From contig NZ_LJRO01000090.1 in NCBI RefSeq assembly GCF_001401155.1, forward strand, positions 62,001-126,000: a stretch of DNA of 64,000 nt, given 5' to 3'. A program made the position numbers and the translations under genes. Of the stretch, positions 47,268 to 55,391 are shown piece after piece. Position 1 is the stretch's first letter. Every line of letters starts with the position of its first letter. The notes under the pieces are model-generated. The model saw only the letters and a list, made by a program, of their open reading frames with translations. It was not told where the DNA came from and searched no databases. Source of the stretch: Pseudomonas tremae. Lineage in GTDB: Bacteria > Pseudomonadota > Gammaproteobacteria > Pseudomonadales > Pseudomonadaceae.

Positions 47268-48512
47268 ATGGACAATAACAATCATACCTTCAGCAGTTGG
47301 CTGCGCTCTCCAGCCCATCATCAATGGCTGGCACTGGAGGGTAACCGCCTGCTGGCTTTCGCCAAGGCCGCCAGGCTGGAAAACGGCTTCGGCAGTCTGG
47401 ATGACTACGGCCGCCTGATGGTGGGTGCCACCGCTGAAACCATGAACACCGCGCGCATGACCCATTGTTTTGCAATGGCTCACGCACAAGGCATTCCCGG
47501 CTGCGCCGCGCTGGTCGATCACGGTATTGCTGCCCTGCAGGGGCCGTTGCGCGATGCCGAGCACGACGGCTGGTTCAACGCCGCGCTCGAAGACGGCGGG
47601 ACAACCGGTAAACAGGCTTATCTGCATGCCTTTGTGGCACTGGCTGCCAGCTCGGCAGTCGTCGCACGTCGCCCTGGCGCGCAGGCACTGCTGTCCGACG
47701 CGATCAACGTGATCCAGACCCGTTTCTGGAGCGAGCAGGAAGGCGCGATGCGCGAGTCATTCGCGCAGGACTGGAGCGACGAAGAGCCCTATCGCGGTGC
47801 CAATAGCAACATGCACAGCACCGAAGCCTTTCTTGCTCTGGCAGACGTGACCGGCGACGCGCAATGGCTCGACCGGGCGCTGAGCATTGTCGAGCGGGTG
47901 ATCCATCAGCATGCCGGCGCCAATGACTTTCAGGTCATCGAGCACTTTTCCCAAAGCTGGGAGCCGCTCGCCGATTACAACCGTGAAAACCCTGCTGATG
48001 GCTTTCGGCCTTTCGGCACCACGCCCGGTCACGCTTTCGAGTGGGCGCGTTTGCTGTTGCACCTGGAAGCAGCGCGGCGCCGTGCAGGGCGTGGCAATCC
48101 TGAATGGTTACTCGACGATGCGCGGAGCCTGTTCGCCAATGCCTGTCGCTACGGCTGGGACGTGGACGGTGCGCCTGGCATTGTCTATACCCTCGACTGG
48201 CAGAACACGCCCGTGGTTCGCCATCGCCTGCACTGGGTTCACTGTGAGGCGGCCGCCGCAGCCGCTGCATTGTTGCAACGCACCGGCGAGCAACAATACG
48301 AAGAGTGGTATCGCTGCTTCTGGGAGTTCAACGAAACCCTGTTCATCGACCATGAACACGGCAGCTGGCGACACGAACTGAACGAGCGCAACGAGCCGAG
48401 CGAGGATATCTGGCCAGGCAAGCCCGACCTGTACCATGCGTATCAGGCCACGTTATTGCCGGTACTGCCGCTTGCCCCCAGCCTGGCTAGCGCACTGGCG
48501 TCCCCAGCCTGA
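47268..48512 (+). CDS. AGE-family sugar epimerase/isomerase (mannose isomerase-like)
   Basis: A 414-residue (alpha/alpha)6-barrel enzyme of the N-acylglucosamine 2-epimerase family. Family segments include YGRLMVGATAETMNTARMTH, GANSNMHSTEAFLAL, FRPFGTTPGHAFEWARLLL with the catalytic histidine, HWVHCEAAAAAAAL and WPGKPDLYHAYQATLLP. The last pattern points to the aldose-ketose isomerase branch (mannose isomerase/YihS) acting on free sugars rather than to N-acetylglucosamine epimerases. It is a single gene after the chemoreceptor, facing the AbrB gene tail to tail. Confidence 0.82.
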   Translation: MDNNNHTFSSWLRSPAHHQWLALEGNRLLAFAKAARLENGFGSLDDYGRLMVGATAETMNTARMTHCFAMAHAQGIPGCAALVDHGIAALQGPLRDAEHDGWFNAALEDGGTTGKQAYLHAFVALAASSAVVARRPGAQALLSDAINVIQTRFWSEQEGAMRESFAQDWSDEEPYRGANSNMHSTEAFLALADVTGDAQWLDRALSIVERVIHQHAGANDFQVIEHFSQSWEPLADYNRENPADGFRPFGTTPGHAFEWARLLLHLEAARRRAGRGNPEWLLDDARSLFANACRYGWDVDGAPGIVYTLDWQNTPVVRHRLHWVHCEAAAAAAALLQRTGEQQYEEWYRCFWEFNETLFIDHEHGSWRHELNERNEPSEDIWPGKPDLYHAYQATLLPVLPLAPSLASALASPA

Positions 48513-48533
48513 CCGGGTGCAGAAGCAAAGGTG

Positions 48534-49622
48534 TCAGAGCGCAGGGATGCGTTTGTCTGTCAGGCGAATGATCTGTCGGGCTAGAAAGCTGCCCGTCAGA
48601 ATCACGCCGAACAGGCGCAGGGTCTGCATGGCCAGCACAAAACCGACGTCTGCGTGAGTGTCGATTGCGATGATCGCCATTGTGTCCAGCCCGCCTGGGC
48701 TGGTAGCCAGGTAAACCGAGAGGTAGTCCTTGTCCATCATTACCGCGATCAGCCAGGCTGACAGCGCGCAAAGCACAATCAGCAGCAGCGAGGCCAGCAC
48801 CATCATCGGCAGTCTTCTCCAGACGTATTGCACGGTAGGGCGATCAAAGCGCAAGCCGACGTAGCAGCCAATAGCGCCATAACCTATGGGCAGCAGCCAG
48901 TCCGGAATGGTGATTTGCATCACGCCGCTCAGTTGCAGCGCACCGCCCAGCATCAACGGTACCAGCAAGGCGCCCGCCGGCAACCTAGAGCCCAGCACTA
49001 CGCCCGCCACGATAACCGCCAGGCTCAACCCCAGATCCACAAGGCTCAGGCTCTGTATGACAGCGTCGCTGACGTGCGCCTGTGCGCCGGAAACCGGGAC
49101 GCCGATGAAATGGCTGACCAGCGCGCCGATGGTCACCACGCAGACCACTCGCACGTATTGCATCGTCGCCACAACGCGTGAATCGGCACCGTAGTCCTCG
49201 GACATGGCGACCATCGCCGAAGCGGCACCTGGTGAAGTACCCCAGGCCGCAGTGTTGCTGGGGATACCTGCAAAACGCACCAGTACCAGGCCGACTGCGG
49301 CACTGAGCATGACGGTGAGAATCGTCGCCAGCAACATGACTGGCCATGACTTCAGTGCCGTCAGCAGTACGCTGGCTGACATCGCATGGGCGATCAGCAC
49401 GCCAACCGTGCCTTGACCCAGCTGAAACACTTTCTTGGGCAAACGAATCGTGGCGCCCGACACGCCGAAACCAATGGCTACCAGCATCGGGCCAAGGAAC
49501 ATTGCAGCAGGCATCTCAAACAGCTTGAGCAACTGCCCGGCAGCCCCAGCCAGCAGGATCAGGCCCGCCCATTGGACCAGCGGGGGAAGGGTGGGTATCG
49601 AAAAACGTGCCGCCTGTGACAA
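48534..49622 (-). CDS. AbrB-family inner-membrane protein (putative transporter)
   Basis: A 362-residue membrane protein with about ten helices in two repeats, as in the AbrB/AmoA-duplication family; repeats share MFLGPMLVAIGFG and GALLVPLMLGGALQLS. Motifs WGTSPGAASAMVAMSEDYGAD and YLATSPGGLDTMAIIAID recur at equivalent places in the two halves, confirming the internal duplication. Function is not established; older annotations call it an ammonia monooxygenase regulator. TTG at 49622 is the likely start because AAGGAG lies 7 bases upstream; the frame also contains a TTG at 49682 without a box. The LysR gene is divergent. Confidence 0.78.
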   Translation of the reverse strand: MSQAARFSIPTLPPLVQWAGLILLAGAAGQLLKLFEMPAAMFLGPMLVAIGFGVSGATIRLPKKVFQLGQGTVGVLIAHAMSASVLLTALKSWPVMLLATILTVMLSAAVGLVLVRFAGIPSNTAAWGTSPGAASAMVAMSEDYGADSRVVATMQYVRVVCVVTIGALVSHFIGVPVSGAQAHVSDAVIQSLSLVDLGLSLAVIVAGVVLGSRLPAGALLVPLMLGGALQLSGVMQITIPDWLLPIGYGAIGCYVGLRFDRPTVQYVWRRLPMMVLASLLLIVLCALSAWLIAVMMDKDYLSVYLATSPGGLDTMAIIAIDTHADVGFVLAMQTLRLFGVILTGSFLARQIIRLTDKRIPAL

Positions 49623-49721
49623 GGACGATCTCCTTGAGTGGTGTGGATTACAGGCATCAGTATCGACATCACAACCAATCAAGTCTATTTTCTAATAATC
49701 ATGAATTGATAACTTTGGTTG

Positions 49722-50630
49722 ATGAATATGGACCTGCGGGATCTCAATTATTTCGAAACCATTGCGGAGCTGGGGCACCTCGGCCGTGCAGCGGAAAAGC
49801 TCAATCGCAGCCAGCCGGCACTGACCAAAAGCATCCAGCGCCTTGAAGAATCGTTCGGGACGAAGCTGTTTCAACGAGACGGCCGACGGATCAAGCTGAC
49901 CCCTGTGGGCGAGCTGCTGCAGGCTCGCGGCAAGGAGCTGCAACAGAGCGTGGCTCAGACCCAGCGTGAGGTACGGGACTTTGCCAGCGGCATGGTGGGC
50001 AATATTCGCGTCGGCTGTGCTGCGACGATGGCGGAATACCTGATGCCGAAACTGACGTCGGCGCTGTTGCAGCGCACGCCGGACGTTACGTTCAAACTGG
50101 TGATCGGCCAGGATGACCTGTTGCGCGAGTCGCTGCGTTCCGGTCAGTTGGACATGATCATTTGTGCATTGGCGCCCGACAGCGAAGACGTCAGCAGCTT
50201 TGCCATCTTCAGGGATGAAGCTGTGGTGATTGCTGCCAAGCATCACCCGATCTTCAAGGGTCCATTGAAGATGAGTGATCTGTGTGGATACCGCTGGGTG
50301 TTGCCGCCGGTAAGTGTTTCATCGCGTAAATGGCTGGACGCGACCTTTGCTGCGCACGGCTTGCCGCTGCCGATGGTGCAGATAGAAGCCAATTCCATTT
50401 CTCTTCTGCCGGGCCTGATTGCACAGGGCAACCTGTTGAGCTTCATCGCCCGAGAGTCACTTGAATTCGGCAAGACCATGCAACATCTGCGCGAGGTGCC
50501 GCTTGAACAGACCACATTGAAGCGCACCATCGGCGTGACCCTGCGCAAGGGCGGCTACCTGTCGCCTGCTGCAGAAGGGATGCTGCAGATGCTGCGTGAC
50601 AACGGCGGGGACTTTCTGGTTTGGGGGTGA
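49722..50630 (+). CDS. LysR-family transcriptional regulator
   Basis: A 302-residue LysR regulator with the N-terminal helix-turn-helix (LRDLNYFETIAELGHLGRAA, LNRSQPALTKSIQRLEESFG) and an effector domain beginning near GNIRVGCAATMAEYLMPKLT. It is divergent from the AbrB-family gene across 99 bp, the classical arrangement for a LysR gene and its target. The start is not sharp: ATG at 49722 and at 49728 are both possible and neither has a good ribosome binding site. In the gap, ATCATGAATTGAT is a small imperfect palindrome. Confidence 0.85.
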   Translation: MNMDLRDLNYFETIAELGHLGRAAEKLNRSQPALTKSIQRLEESFGTKLFQRDGRRIKLTPVGELLQARGKELQQSVAQTQREVRDFASGMVGNIRVGCAATMAEYLMPKLTSALLQRTPDVTFKLVIGQDDLLRESLRSGQLDMIICALAPDSEDVSSFAIFRDEAVVIAAKHHPIFKGPLKMSDLCGYRWVLPPVSVSSRKWLDATFAAHGLPLPMVQIEANSISLLPGLIAQGNLLSFIARESLEFGKTMQHLREVPLEQTTLKRTIGVTLRKGGYLSPAAEGMLQMLRDNGGDFLVWG

Positions 50631-50725
50631 GCATGCCTGGTTAGCGTCAGACCGCCGTTGCCTGTCAGAGAGCCCCCTTGCGCGCCTTGCTGTTCATGAT
50701 TTGCAGGCTTCCTTGCAAGCAAGGC

Positions 50726-51223
50726 TCATCGCTCACTCAGGTACTTCGCCAGCGCCTCGGCACCGAGTTCCACGGTCGAGCTGGTGCCTGTCCAGCTACA
50801 GGCGAGCATCAGGTTGCGTGGCAATCCAAAGTCTTCAACCGTGAAGCCGCGCTGGTCCTGACCGTTTTCATCGTGAGGTACCAGCTCACGTAAAGAAGCT
50901 ACCGGGTCAAAGTACGCCCATACCGGCTTGTTCAGCGCCACTGCCATGCCGATTTCAAAAGCTGTTCCCGAATCCGGCTCCAGACCGCGAAACACATTCA
51001 GGTTTGCAAGTACGGCTGTACAGCGGTGGATCATCGCGACGTTCATCGCATAGATCTGTTGCGCCGTTTCATGGGGTTCGCGACCGGGCGTAGCCTCATT
51101 GTCGAAGGGATACAAACCCTCAAGCCCATGCGCTGTACACAACGCCTTGAGATAGCGGCCGTGCTCGACTGCGTCCGGTCTGAATACGTCAAAACCTGCG
51201 AGATAAACCAGTGGTGCTTGCAT
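50726..51223 (-). CDS. Nucleoside 2-deoxyribosyltransferase
   Basis: A 165-residue protein of the nucleoside 2-deoxyribosyltransferase family, which moves deoxyribose between bases in nucleoside salvage. It opens with VYLAGFDVFRPDA and has the catalytic region EPDSGTAFEIGMAVALNKPV with nucleophile E90, plus YPFDNEAT. The start at 51223 is the only reasonable one. It is divergent from the FAN1 gene. Confidence 0.82.
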   Translation of the reverse strand: MQAPLVYLAGFDVFRPDAVEHGRYLKALCTAHGLEGLYPFDNEATPGREPHETAQQIYAMNVAMIHRCTAVLANLNVFRGLEPDSGTAFEIGMAVALNKPVWAYFDPVASLRELVPHDENGQDQRGFTVEDFGLPRNLMLACSWTGTSSTVELGAEALAKYLSER

Positions 51224-51391
51224 ATCCGACTCTCTGCTGCCGATAAAATCCCGGCAATACTAAGGCCCACAGGCCGTGCGGGCTACATGCCGCTGATCGG
51301 CCCGCAGACAATCGACAGCCGTTTGCGCTGGAATCTGTACGGATAACCAGTATCCTTGTGACCCTGATTACCTGCGGTGTGAACACTCGCC

Positions 51392-53077
51392 TTGAATACC
51401 TCGCCCCTCGAGAATCCTTTTTACTATCTCGAAAACTTCCGGCATGTCCTCGGCTGGATCGCGCAACGTTACGATGATCTGCTCGACACGTCCGAGCGGC
51501 GATTCATCAGCGAGTTCGCTGACTTGCCTGTGCCTGCGCAGGGGTTGCTGGTGCGTATGGTCATGCGCAAGGGGGTGTTGTTTCGGGCCAGCAAGCTGAG
51601 TTATGCCGAGATTGGTGACCCTCGTGACGCCGTGCTGCCATTGTTGGCGCGCGACTGGGTCGATCTCAGCCCGCCACTGGGTTTGAGCGAACTGTTCCAG
51701 TTGTTGCGCAGAGAGGAGCTGAATCAGTGTTTCAAAAGCCACGCGGTCAAAGGCCCTCAGCGCAAGCACGAATGGATGACGCGCTTGCAACCGCTGTATG
51801 AATCGCCGCAACCGCTCGAACAGTGGCACCCATCGCTGACCGATGCGGTTTTTGCTCTGAAGATCATGCCGCTCTGTGATCGCCTGCGGTTGTTGTATTT
51901 CGGCAATCTGTATCAGGAGTGGTCCGAATTCGTTCTGGCCGATCTGGGCATCTACAGGTACGAAAAAGTCGAATTTTCGACCGCGTCGCGGGCGATCCAG
52001 GCGCGCGCAGACATCGACGTGTGCCTGCAACTGCATGACTGCCGGGAAGCGCTGGACACCTGCACCGACCTGCAGGAACTTGCAGAACGCGTCATTGCCA
52101 TTCAGTGCGGTAATCCCTGGCTGCGCATGCGTCATGCCAAATTGCTGTTCCGTATCGGGCAACAGGCAGAACGCGTGCAGGACTGGTTTCTGGCAATGTC
52201 GGTGTACGCGCAGTCAAGCTATGCGGGCGCGCGTTCAAGGCGGATTCGCGTGCTGGAACGCAGCGCAGAGTACGTCGAGGCACTGAGGCTGGCAGAGCAG
52301 GCACAACTAGAGCCTGAAAGCGAAGCCGAGGTCCAGCATCTGTCGCGTGTCATGCCGCGGTTGCAGCGCAAGCTCGGTCTGGCTGCCGGTGCAAAACGCA
52401 AGACCCGCAGCGTTTCGCGGCTGGACGTGGAAATCACCCCAATGCCGGGTGTAAGTGTCGAACGGCTGATACGCCTGCACCTTGAAGAGCAGGGCGGCGA
52501 GGTGCATTACGTAGAGAATGCGTTGATCAATTCGTTGTTCGGGCTGCTGTGCTGGCGAGCAATTTTCGCCCCCTTGCCGGGTGCGTTCTTTCATCCTTTT
52601 CACAGTGCGCCCAGCGACCTGTACAGCCCTGACTTCTATCAGCGCAGGGCAGACCTGTTTGACGCCTGCCTGAAACAACTGGACTCAGATGAATACCTGG
52701 CAACCATACGCGAGCATTTTCAGAGCAAAACCGGTTTGCAATCGCCGTTCGTTTTCTGGGGAGCATTGACGCCCGAGCTTCTTGAGCAGGCCCTGCATTG
52801 TCTGCCCGCAGAGCATTTGCTTCACTGGTTTCGTCGCTTGTTGCAGGACATCAAGGCAAACCGGACCGGTATGCCGGACCTGATCCAGTTCTTTCCGGAC
52901 CAACGTAGTTATCGGATGATTGAGGTCAAGGGGCCTGGCGATCGCTTGCAGGACAACCAGCTTCGCTGGCTGGATTTCTGCGCCGAGCATGGCATGCCGG
53001 TGGACGTGTGTTATGTGCGATGGGCGCTCGATAGTGCCGAGCAGCCAGTCAGTCAGGGCTTCCTGACGTCGTCATGA
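51392..53077 (+). CDS. FAN1-like structure-specific nuclease (VRR-NUC domain)
   Basis: A 561-residue bacterial FAN1 homologue. The N-terminal part (NPFYYLENFRHVLGWIAQRY, then DLLDTSERRFISEFADLP) is the SAP-like/flap-binding region, a helical repeat region follows, and the C-terminal VRR-NUC nuclease carries D496 in GMPDLIQFF and E511-x-K513 in MIEVKGPGDRLQDNQLRWL, a PD-(D/E)xK site. FAN1 enzymes cut 5' flaps and help unhook interstrand crosslinks. The start must be TTG at 51392: an in-frame TGA lies at 51380-51382 and no ATG or GTG intervenes. Its 3' end overlaps the convergent small gene by 25 bp. Confidence 0.88.
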   Translation: MNTSPLENPFYYLENFRHVLGWIAQRYDDLLDTSERRFISEFADLPVPAQGLLVRMVMRKGVLFRASKLSYAEIGDPRDAVLPLLARDWVDLSPPLGLSELFQLLRREELNQCFKSHAVKGPQRKHEWMTRLQPLYESPQPLEQWHPSLTDAVFALKIMPLCDRLRLLYFGNLYQEWSEFVLADLGIYRYEKVEFSTASRAIQARADIDVCLQLHDCREALDTCTDLQELAERVIAIQCGNPWLRMRHAKLLFRIGQQAERVQDWFLAMSVYAQSSYAGARSRRIRVLERSAEYVEALRLAEQAQLEPESEAEVQHLSRVMPRLQRKLGLAAGAKRKTRSVSRLDVEITPMPGVSVERLIRLHLEEQGGEVHYVENALINSLFGLLCWRAIFAPLPGAFFHPFHSAPSDLYSPDFYQRRADLFDACLKQLDSDEYLATIREHFQSKTGLQSPFVFWGALTPELLEQALHCLPAEHLLHWFRRLLQDIKANRTGMPDLIQFFPDQRSYRMIEVKGPGDRLQDNQLRWLDFCAEHGMPVDVCYVRWALDSAEQPVSQGFLTSS

Positions 53078-53355
53078 TCGCTGTCAGGGTTCATGTCCGA
53101 GGCTTTTTTAGAGTCGTGTGGCTGGCCTTTCATGCCGTCTTTTTTAGCAGGTTCAGGGTCCATGCCTTTGGTGCCGGGGCTGGTACCCGGTGCGCCGGTG
53201 CTGGTTCCGTCGACATTCTTGTCAATACCAGTGCCAGGCACCGGTTTCATGCCGCTGTCGGGGTAGGTAGGGCCGGTAGAGCCCGCCATGACGCCGCCAC
53301 TGGCACACGCCAACAGGGTTGCGAGACTCAGTGCCACCAGTCGTTTATCAATCAT
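53053..53355 (-). CDS. Small secreted polar protein, paralogue of the next gene
   Basis: A 100-residue exported protein: signal peptide about 1-24 (cleavage after VMA, then GST), and a Gly/Pro/Thr/Asp/Lys-rich mature part with repeats of PGT. It has one cysteine, inside the signal peptide. GGAGG lies 7 bases before ATG at 53355. It resembles the neighbour at 53480 in signal peptide (LAL...ASG.V.A.ST) and tail, suggesting tandem duplication. No function is recognised. Confidence 0.65.
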   Translation of the reverse strand: MIDKRLVALSLATLLACASGGVMAGSTGPTYPDSGMKPVPGTGIDKNVDGTSTGAPGTSPGTKGMDPEPAKKDGMKGQPHDSKKASDMNPDSDHDDVRKP

Positions 53356-53479
53356 GATGAAAACCTCCGTGAGTGTCGGTGCTGCTGTCATCGCGCTTCA
53401 GCCCGGTAAGCGGAGCTGAAGCGCGCAGGGCTGGCCTGCCAGCGAACAAGGCCAGGCCCTGTCCGCGTGCGCTGTCGGA

Positions 53480-53764
53480 TCAATTGGTTTTGGTTTTCTC
53501 GGTAACTTTGCTCTTGTCGTGGGTGCCGTGAGCGCCTTTGTCGTGCTTCATCGAACGCTCTGCAGCCGCTTCCTTGCTTTCATTCTGCGCGCCTGGGGTT
53601 TCGGACGAAGTACGGTCCATTGGCTGGGTGTTGGTGCCCGGCAGTTTGGTCGCATTCTTGTTGATCGGCGTCTCGTTGCCGGTCGTCGATTCAGCGAATA
53701 CTGCACCTGAAGCTACAGCCATCAGGCCAGCCAGTGTAAGGGCAGTCAGTTTGGTCTTGATCAT
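53480..53764 (-). CDS. Small secreted polar protein, paralogue of the previous gene
   Basis: A 94-residue exported protein: signal peptide 1-24 (cleavage after VFA), then a charged, cysteine-free tail rich in Thr, Lys, Glu and Asn (INKNATKLPGTNTQPMDRTS). CGGAG lies before ATG at 53764. Its relatives in this window are at 53053 and, more distantly, 8387. Upstream at 53976 is a perfect TetR-type palindrome. Function unknown; an envelope or stress role would be a guess. Confidence 0.7.
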   Translation of the reverse strand: MIKTKLTALTLAGLMAVASGAVFAESTTGNETPINKNATKLPGTNTQPMDRTSSETPGAQNESKEAAAERSMKHDKGAHGTHDKSKVTEKTKTN

Positions 53765-53975
53765 GATGTTTGCTCCGTTGTTTTAAAGTACTCACGTTGG
53801 TCATTGGCCAGTGGCCATAGGTGCCCTCTATCCCGACGAACGGTATGTGGCTACCACTTTTAGCAGGTTGCATACAGCAGCAACAAGGCGGCTTTGATAT
53901 GGCTGCCTTTTGTGCGCTTTCGCAGGGCAATAATAGGCGCCTGTACCGCATTTTTAAGTCGCTTTAGCTATAACG

Positions 53976-53989
53976 TGACCGTCCGGTCA
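53976..53989. promoter_or_regulatory. Palindromic TetR-type operator candidate
   Basis: TGACCGTCCGGTCA is a perfect inverted repeat with a 2-base centre, a form seen for many TetR-family operators (GACCG-N2-CGGTC). It is 212 bp upstream of the small secreted protein gene at 53480-53764. The cognate regulator is not adjacent. Confidence 0.45.
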
Positions 53990-54193
53990 TTTATTACCGA
54001 TCTTAAAATGCACACTTTCTTACACTTTTATAACGCGGATAGCGTTAAGCCATTATGCTGATAGTGGCAGAACGATATTTCATCCAGGAAGGCGCAATAT
54101 GCCTGAAAACACTGGGCGAAACACAAATTAAAGGCTCGTTGATCTGCAGAAATTCGCGACAAAAAAGTTTCCGCTTCGACATGATTCGTTTGA

Positions 54194-54227
54194 TTGTCAT
54201 TAAACAGCAACATTTCAGGTTTTAAAT
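54194..54227 (+). promoter_or_regulatory. Probable Pho box and -10 of pstS
   Basis: TTGTCAT (54194-54200), four bases, CAGCAAC (54205-54211) fits a PhoB box with a strong first and weak second half (consensus CTGTCAT-N4-CTGTCAT). TTTAAAT at 54221-54227 lies at the right distance for the -10. The gene served, pstS, is a classic PhoB target. Confidence 0.45.
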
Positions 54228-54284
54228 CCGCCTCGGGCCTCCTTAACTGGGCCACCACACAATCTCCCGGACTGAGGTATTACC

Positions 54285-55310
54285 GTGATACTGCTGACTA
54301 AAAAACGCTTGTCGCTTCTGATCGCTTCGCTGTGCCTCAGCGGTGTGGCCCACGCGACTGACGTAACAGGCGCTGGTTCGAGCTTCGTTTTCCCGGTTAT
54401 TTCCGCGTGGTCCCAGGACTACAGTAAAAGCAACGACTCCAAAAACCGCATCAACTATCAGTCGATCGGTTCGGGTGGTGGTATTGCTCAAATCAAAGCA
54501 GCGACTGTCGATTTCGGCGCTTCCGACGCTCCGATGTCCGCTGAGGACCTGCAAGCAGGCGGTCTGGGCCAGTTCCCGAGCGTGATCGGCGGTATCGTGC
54601 CGATCGTCAACGTTGAAGGCGTTGAAAGTGGTCAGCTGAAGCTGGATGGCGCTGTAATGGCCAAGATCTTCATGGGCGAAATCAAGACCTGGAACGACCC
54701 GGCGATCGTTGCGCTGAACCCTGGCGTGAAACTGCCGAAAACGGTGATCACCGTCGTTCACCGTTCGGACGGCTCGGGCACCACTTACAACTTCACCAAC
54801 TACCTGAGCAAAGTCAGCCCGGAGTGGAACGAGAAGCTGAAGTTCGGTTCGACCGTTCAGTGGCCGGCCGGTGTGGGTGGCAAGGGTAACGAAGGTGTTT
54901 CCGCCTACGTGAAGCAGATCAAGGGTTCGATCGGCTACGTTGAGTACTCCTACGCCGTCACCAACAAACTGTCCTACACCCAGTTGAAGAACGCCGCCGG
55001 CAAGTTCATCAAGCCAGACGCCAAGGCTTTTGCCGCCGCTGCCGATTCGGCCAAGTGGGAAGATGCCAAGGACTTCAACCTGATCATGACCAACGCGCCG
55101 GGTGACACTGCGTGGCCGATCACGGCGACTACCTGGATCATCATGTACAAGAAAGCCAAGAACGAAGAGAAAAGCGCTGCGACTTTCGACTTCTTCAAAT
55201 GGTCCTTGGAAAACGGCCAGAAACAGGCCGAAAAACTTGAGTATGTTGCTTTGCCGAAATCGCTGGTCGAGCGCGTAGAGAGCTACTGGAAAACGGAATT
55301 CACCAAGTAA
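54285..55310 (+). CDS. pstS: Phosphate ABC transporter substrate-binding protein
   Basis: A 341-residue periplasmic phosphate-binding protein. Signal peptide about 1-24 (cleavage after AHA), then TGAGSSFVFPVISAW, IGSGGGIAQI, FGASDAPMS and RSDGSGTTYNFTNYL, which carry the phosphate ligands. The start is GTG at 54285 with GAGG 7 bases upstream; no ATG fits. It heads pstSCAB and is separated from pstC by a stem-loop that would allow excess PstS. Confidence 0.93.
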   Translation: MILLTKKRLSLLIASLCLSGVAHATDVTGAGSSFVFPVISAWSQDYSKSNDSKNRINYQSIGSGGGIAQIKAATVDFGASDAPMSAEDLQAGGLGQFPSVIGGIVPIVNVEGVESGQLKLDGAVMAKIFMGEIKTWNDPAIVALNPGVKLPKTVITVVHRSDGSGTTYNFTNYLSKVSPEWNEKLKFGSTVQWPAGVGGKGNEGVSAYVKQIKGSIGYVEYSYAVTNKLSYTQLKNAAGKFIKPDAKAFAAAADSAKWEDAKDFNLIMTNAPGDTAWPITATTWIIMYKKAKNEEKSAATFDFFKWSLENGQKQAEKLEYVALPKSLVERVESYWKTEFTK

Positions 55311-55328
55311 GTGATTCAACCCGTATCA

Positions 55329-55373
55329 CCCCTGTCATCAGCCGCGATATCGGCTCGGTGACAGGGGCTTTTC
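55329..55373 (+). terminator. Intercistronic terminator-like stem after pstS
   Basis: CCCCTGTCA (55329-55337) pairs with TGACAGGGG (55359-55367), with an inner AGCCG/CGGCT stem, followed by CTTTT. It is 18 bp beyond the pstS stop and 19 bp before pstC. Partial read-through would explain the usual excess of binding protein. Confidence 0.7.
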
Positions 55374-55391
55374 CTTGCGAGTGGCCTCAAC

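Larger units (their letters stand above)
53765..54284. other. Divergent control region between the small secreted gene and pstS
   Basis: A 520-bp region with low GC between 53940 and 54220. It contains the palindrome at 53976-53989 and a probable Pho box with -10 at 54194-54227. A minus-strand open frame (54028-54258) has no ribosome binding site and covers the pstS promoter, so I do not call it. Confidence 0.5.

Noticed and set aside
54028..54258. 76-codon minus-strand open frame upstream of pstS
   Set aside because: It covers the pstS promoter and lacks a ribosome binding site and family resemblance.
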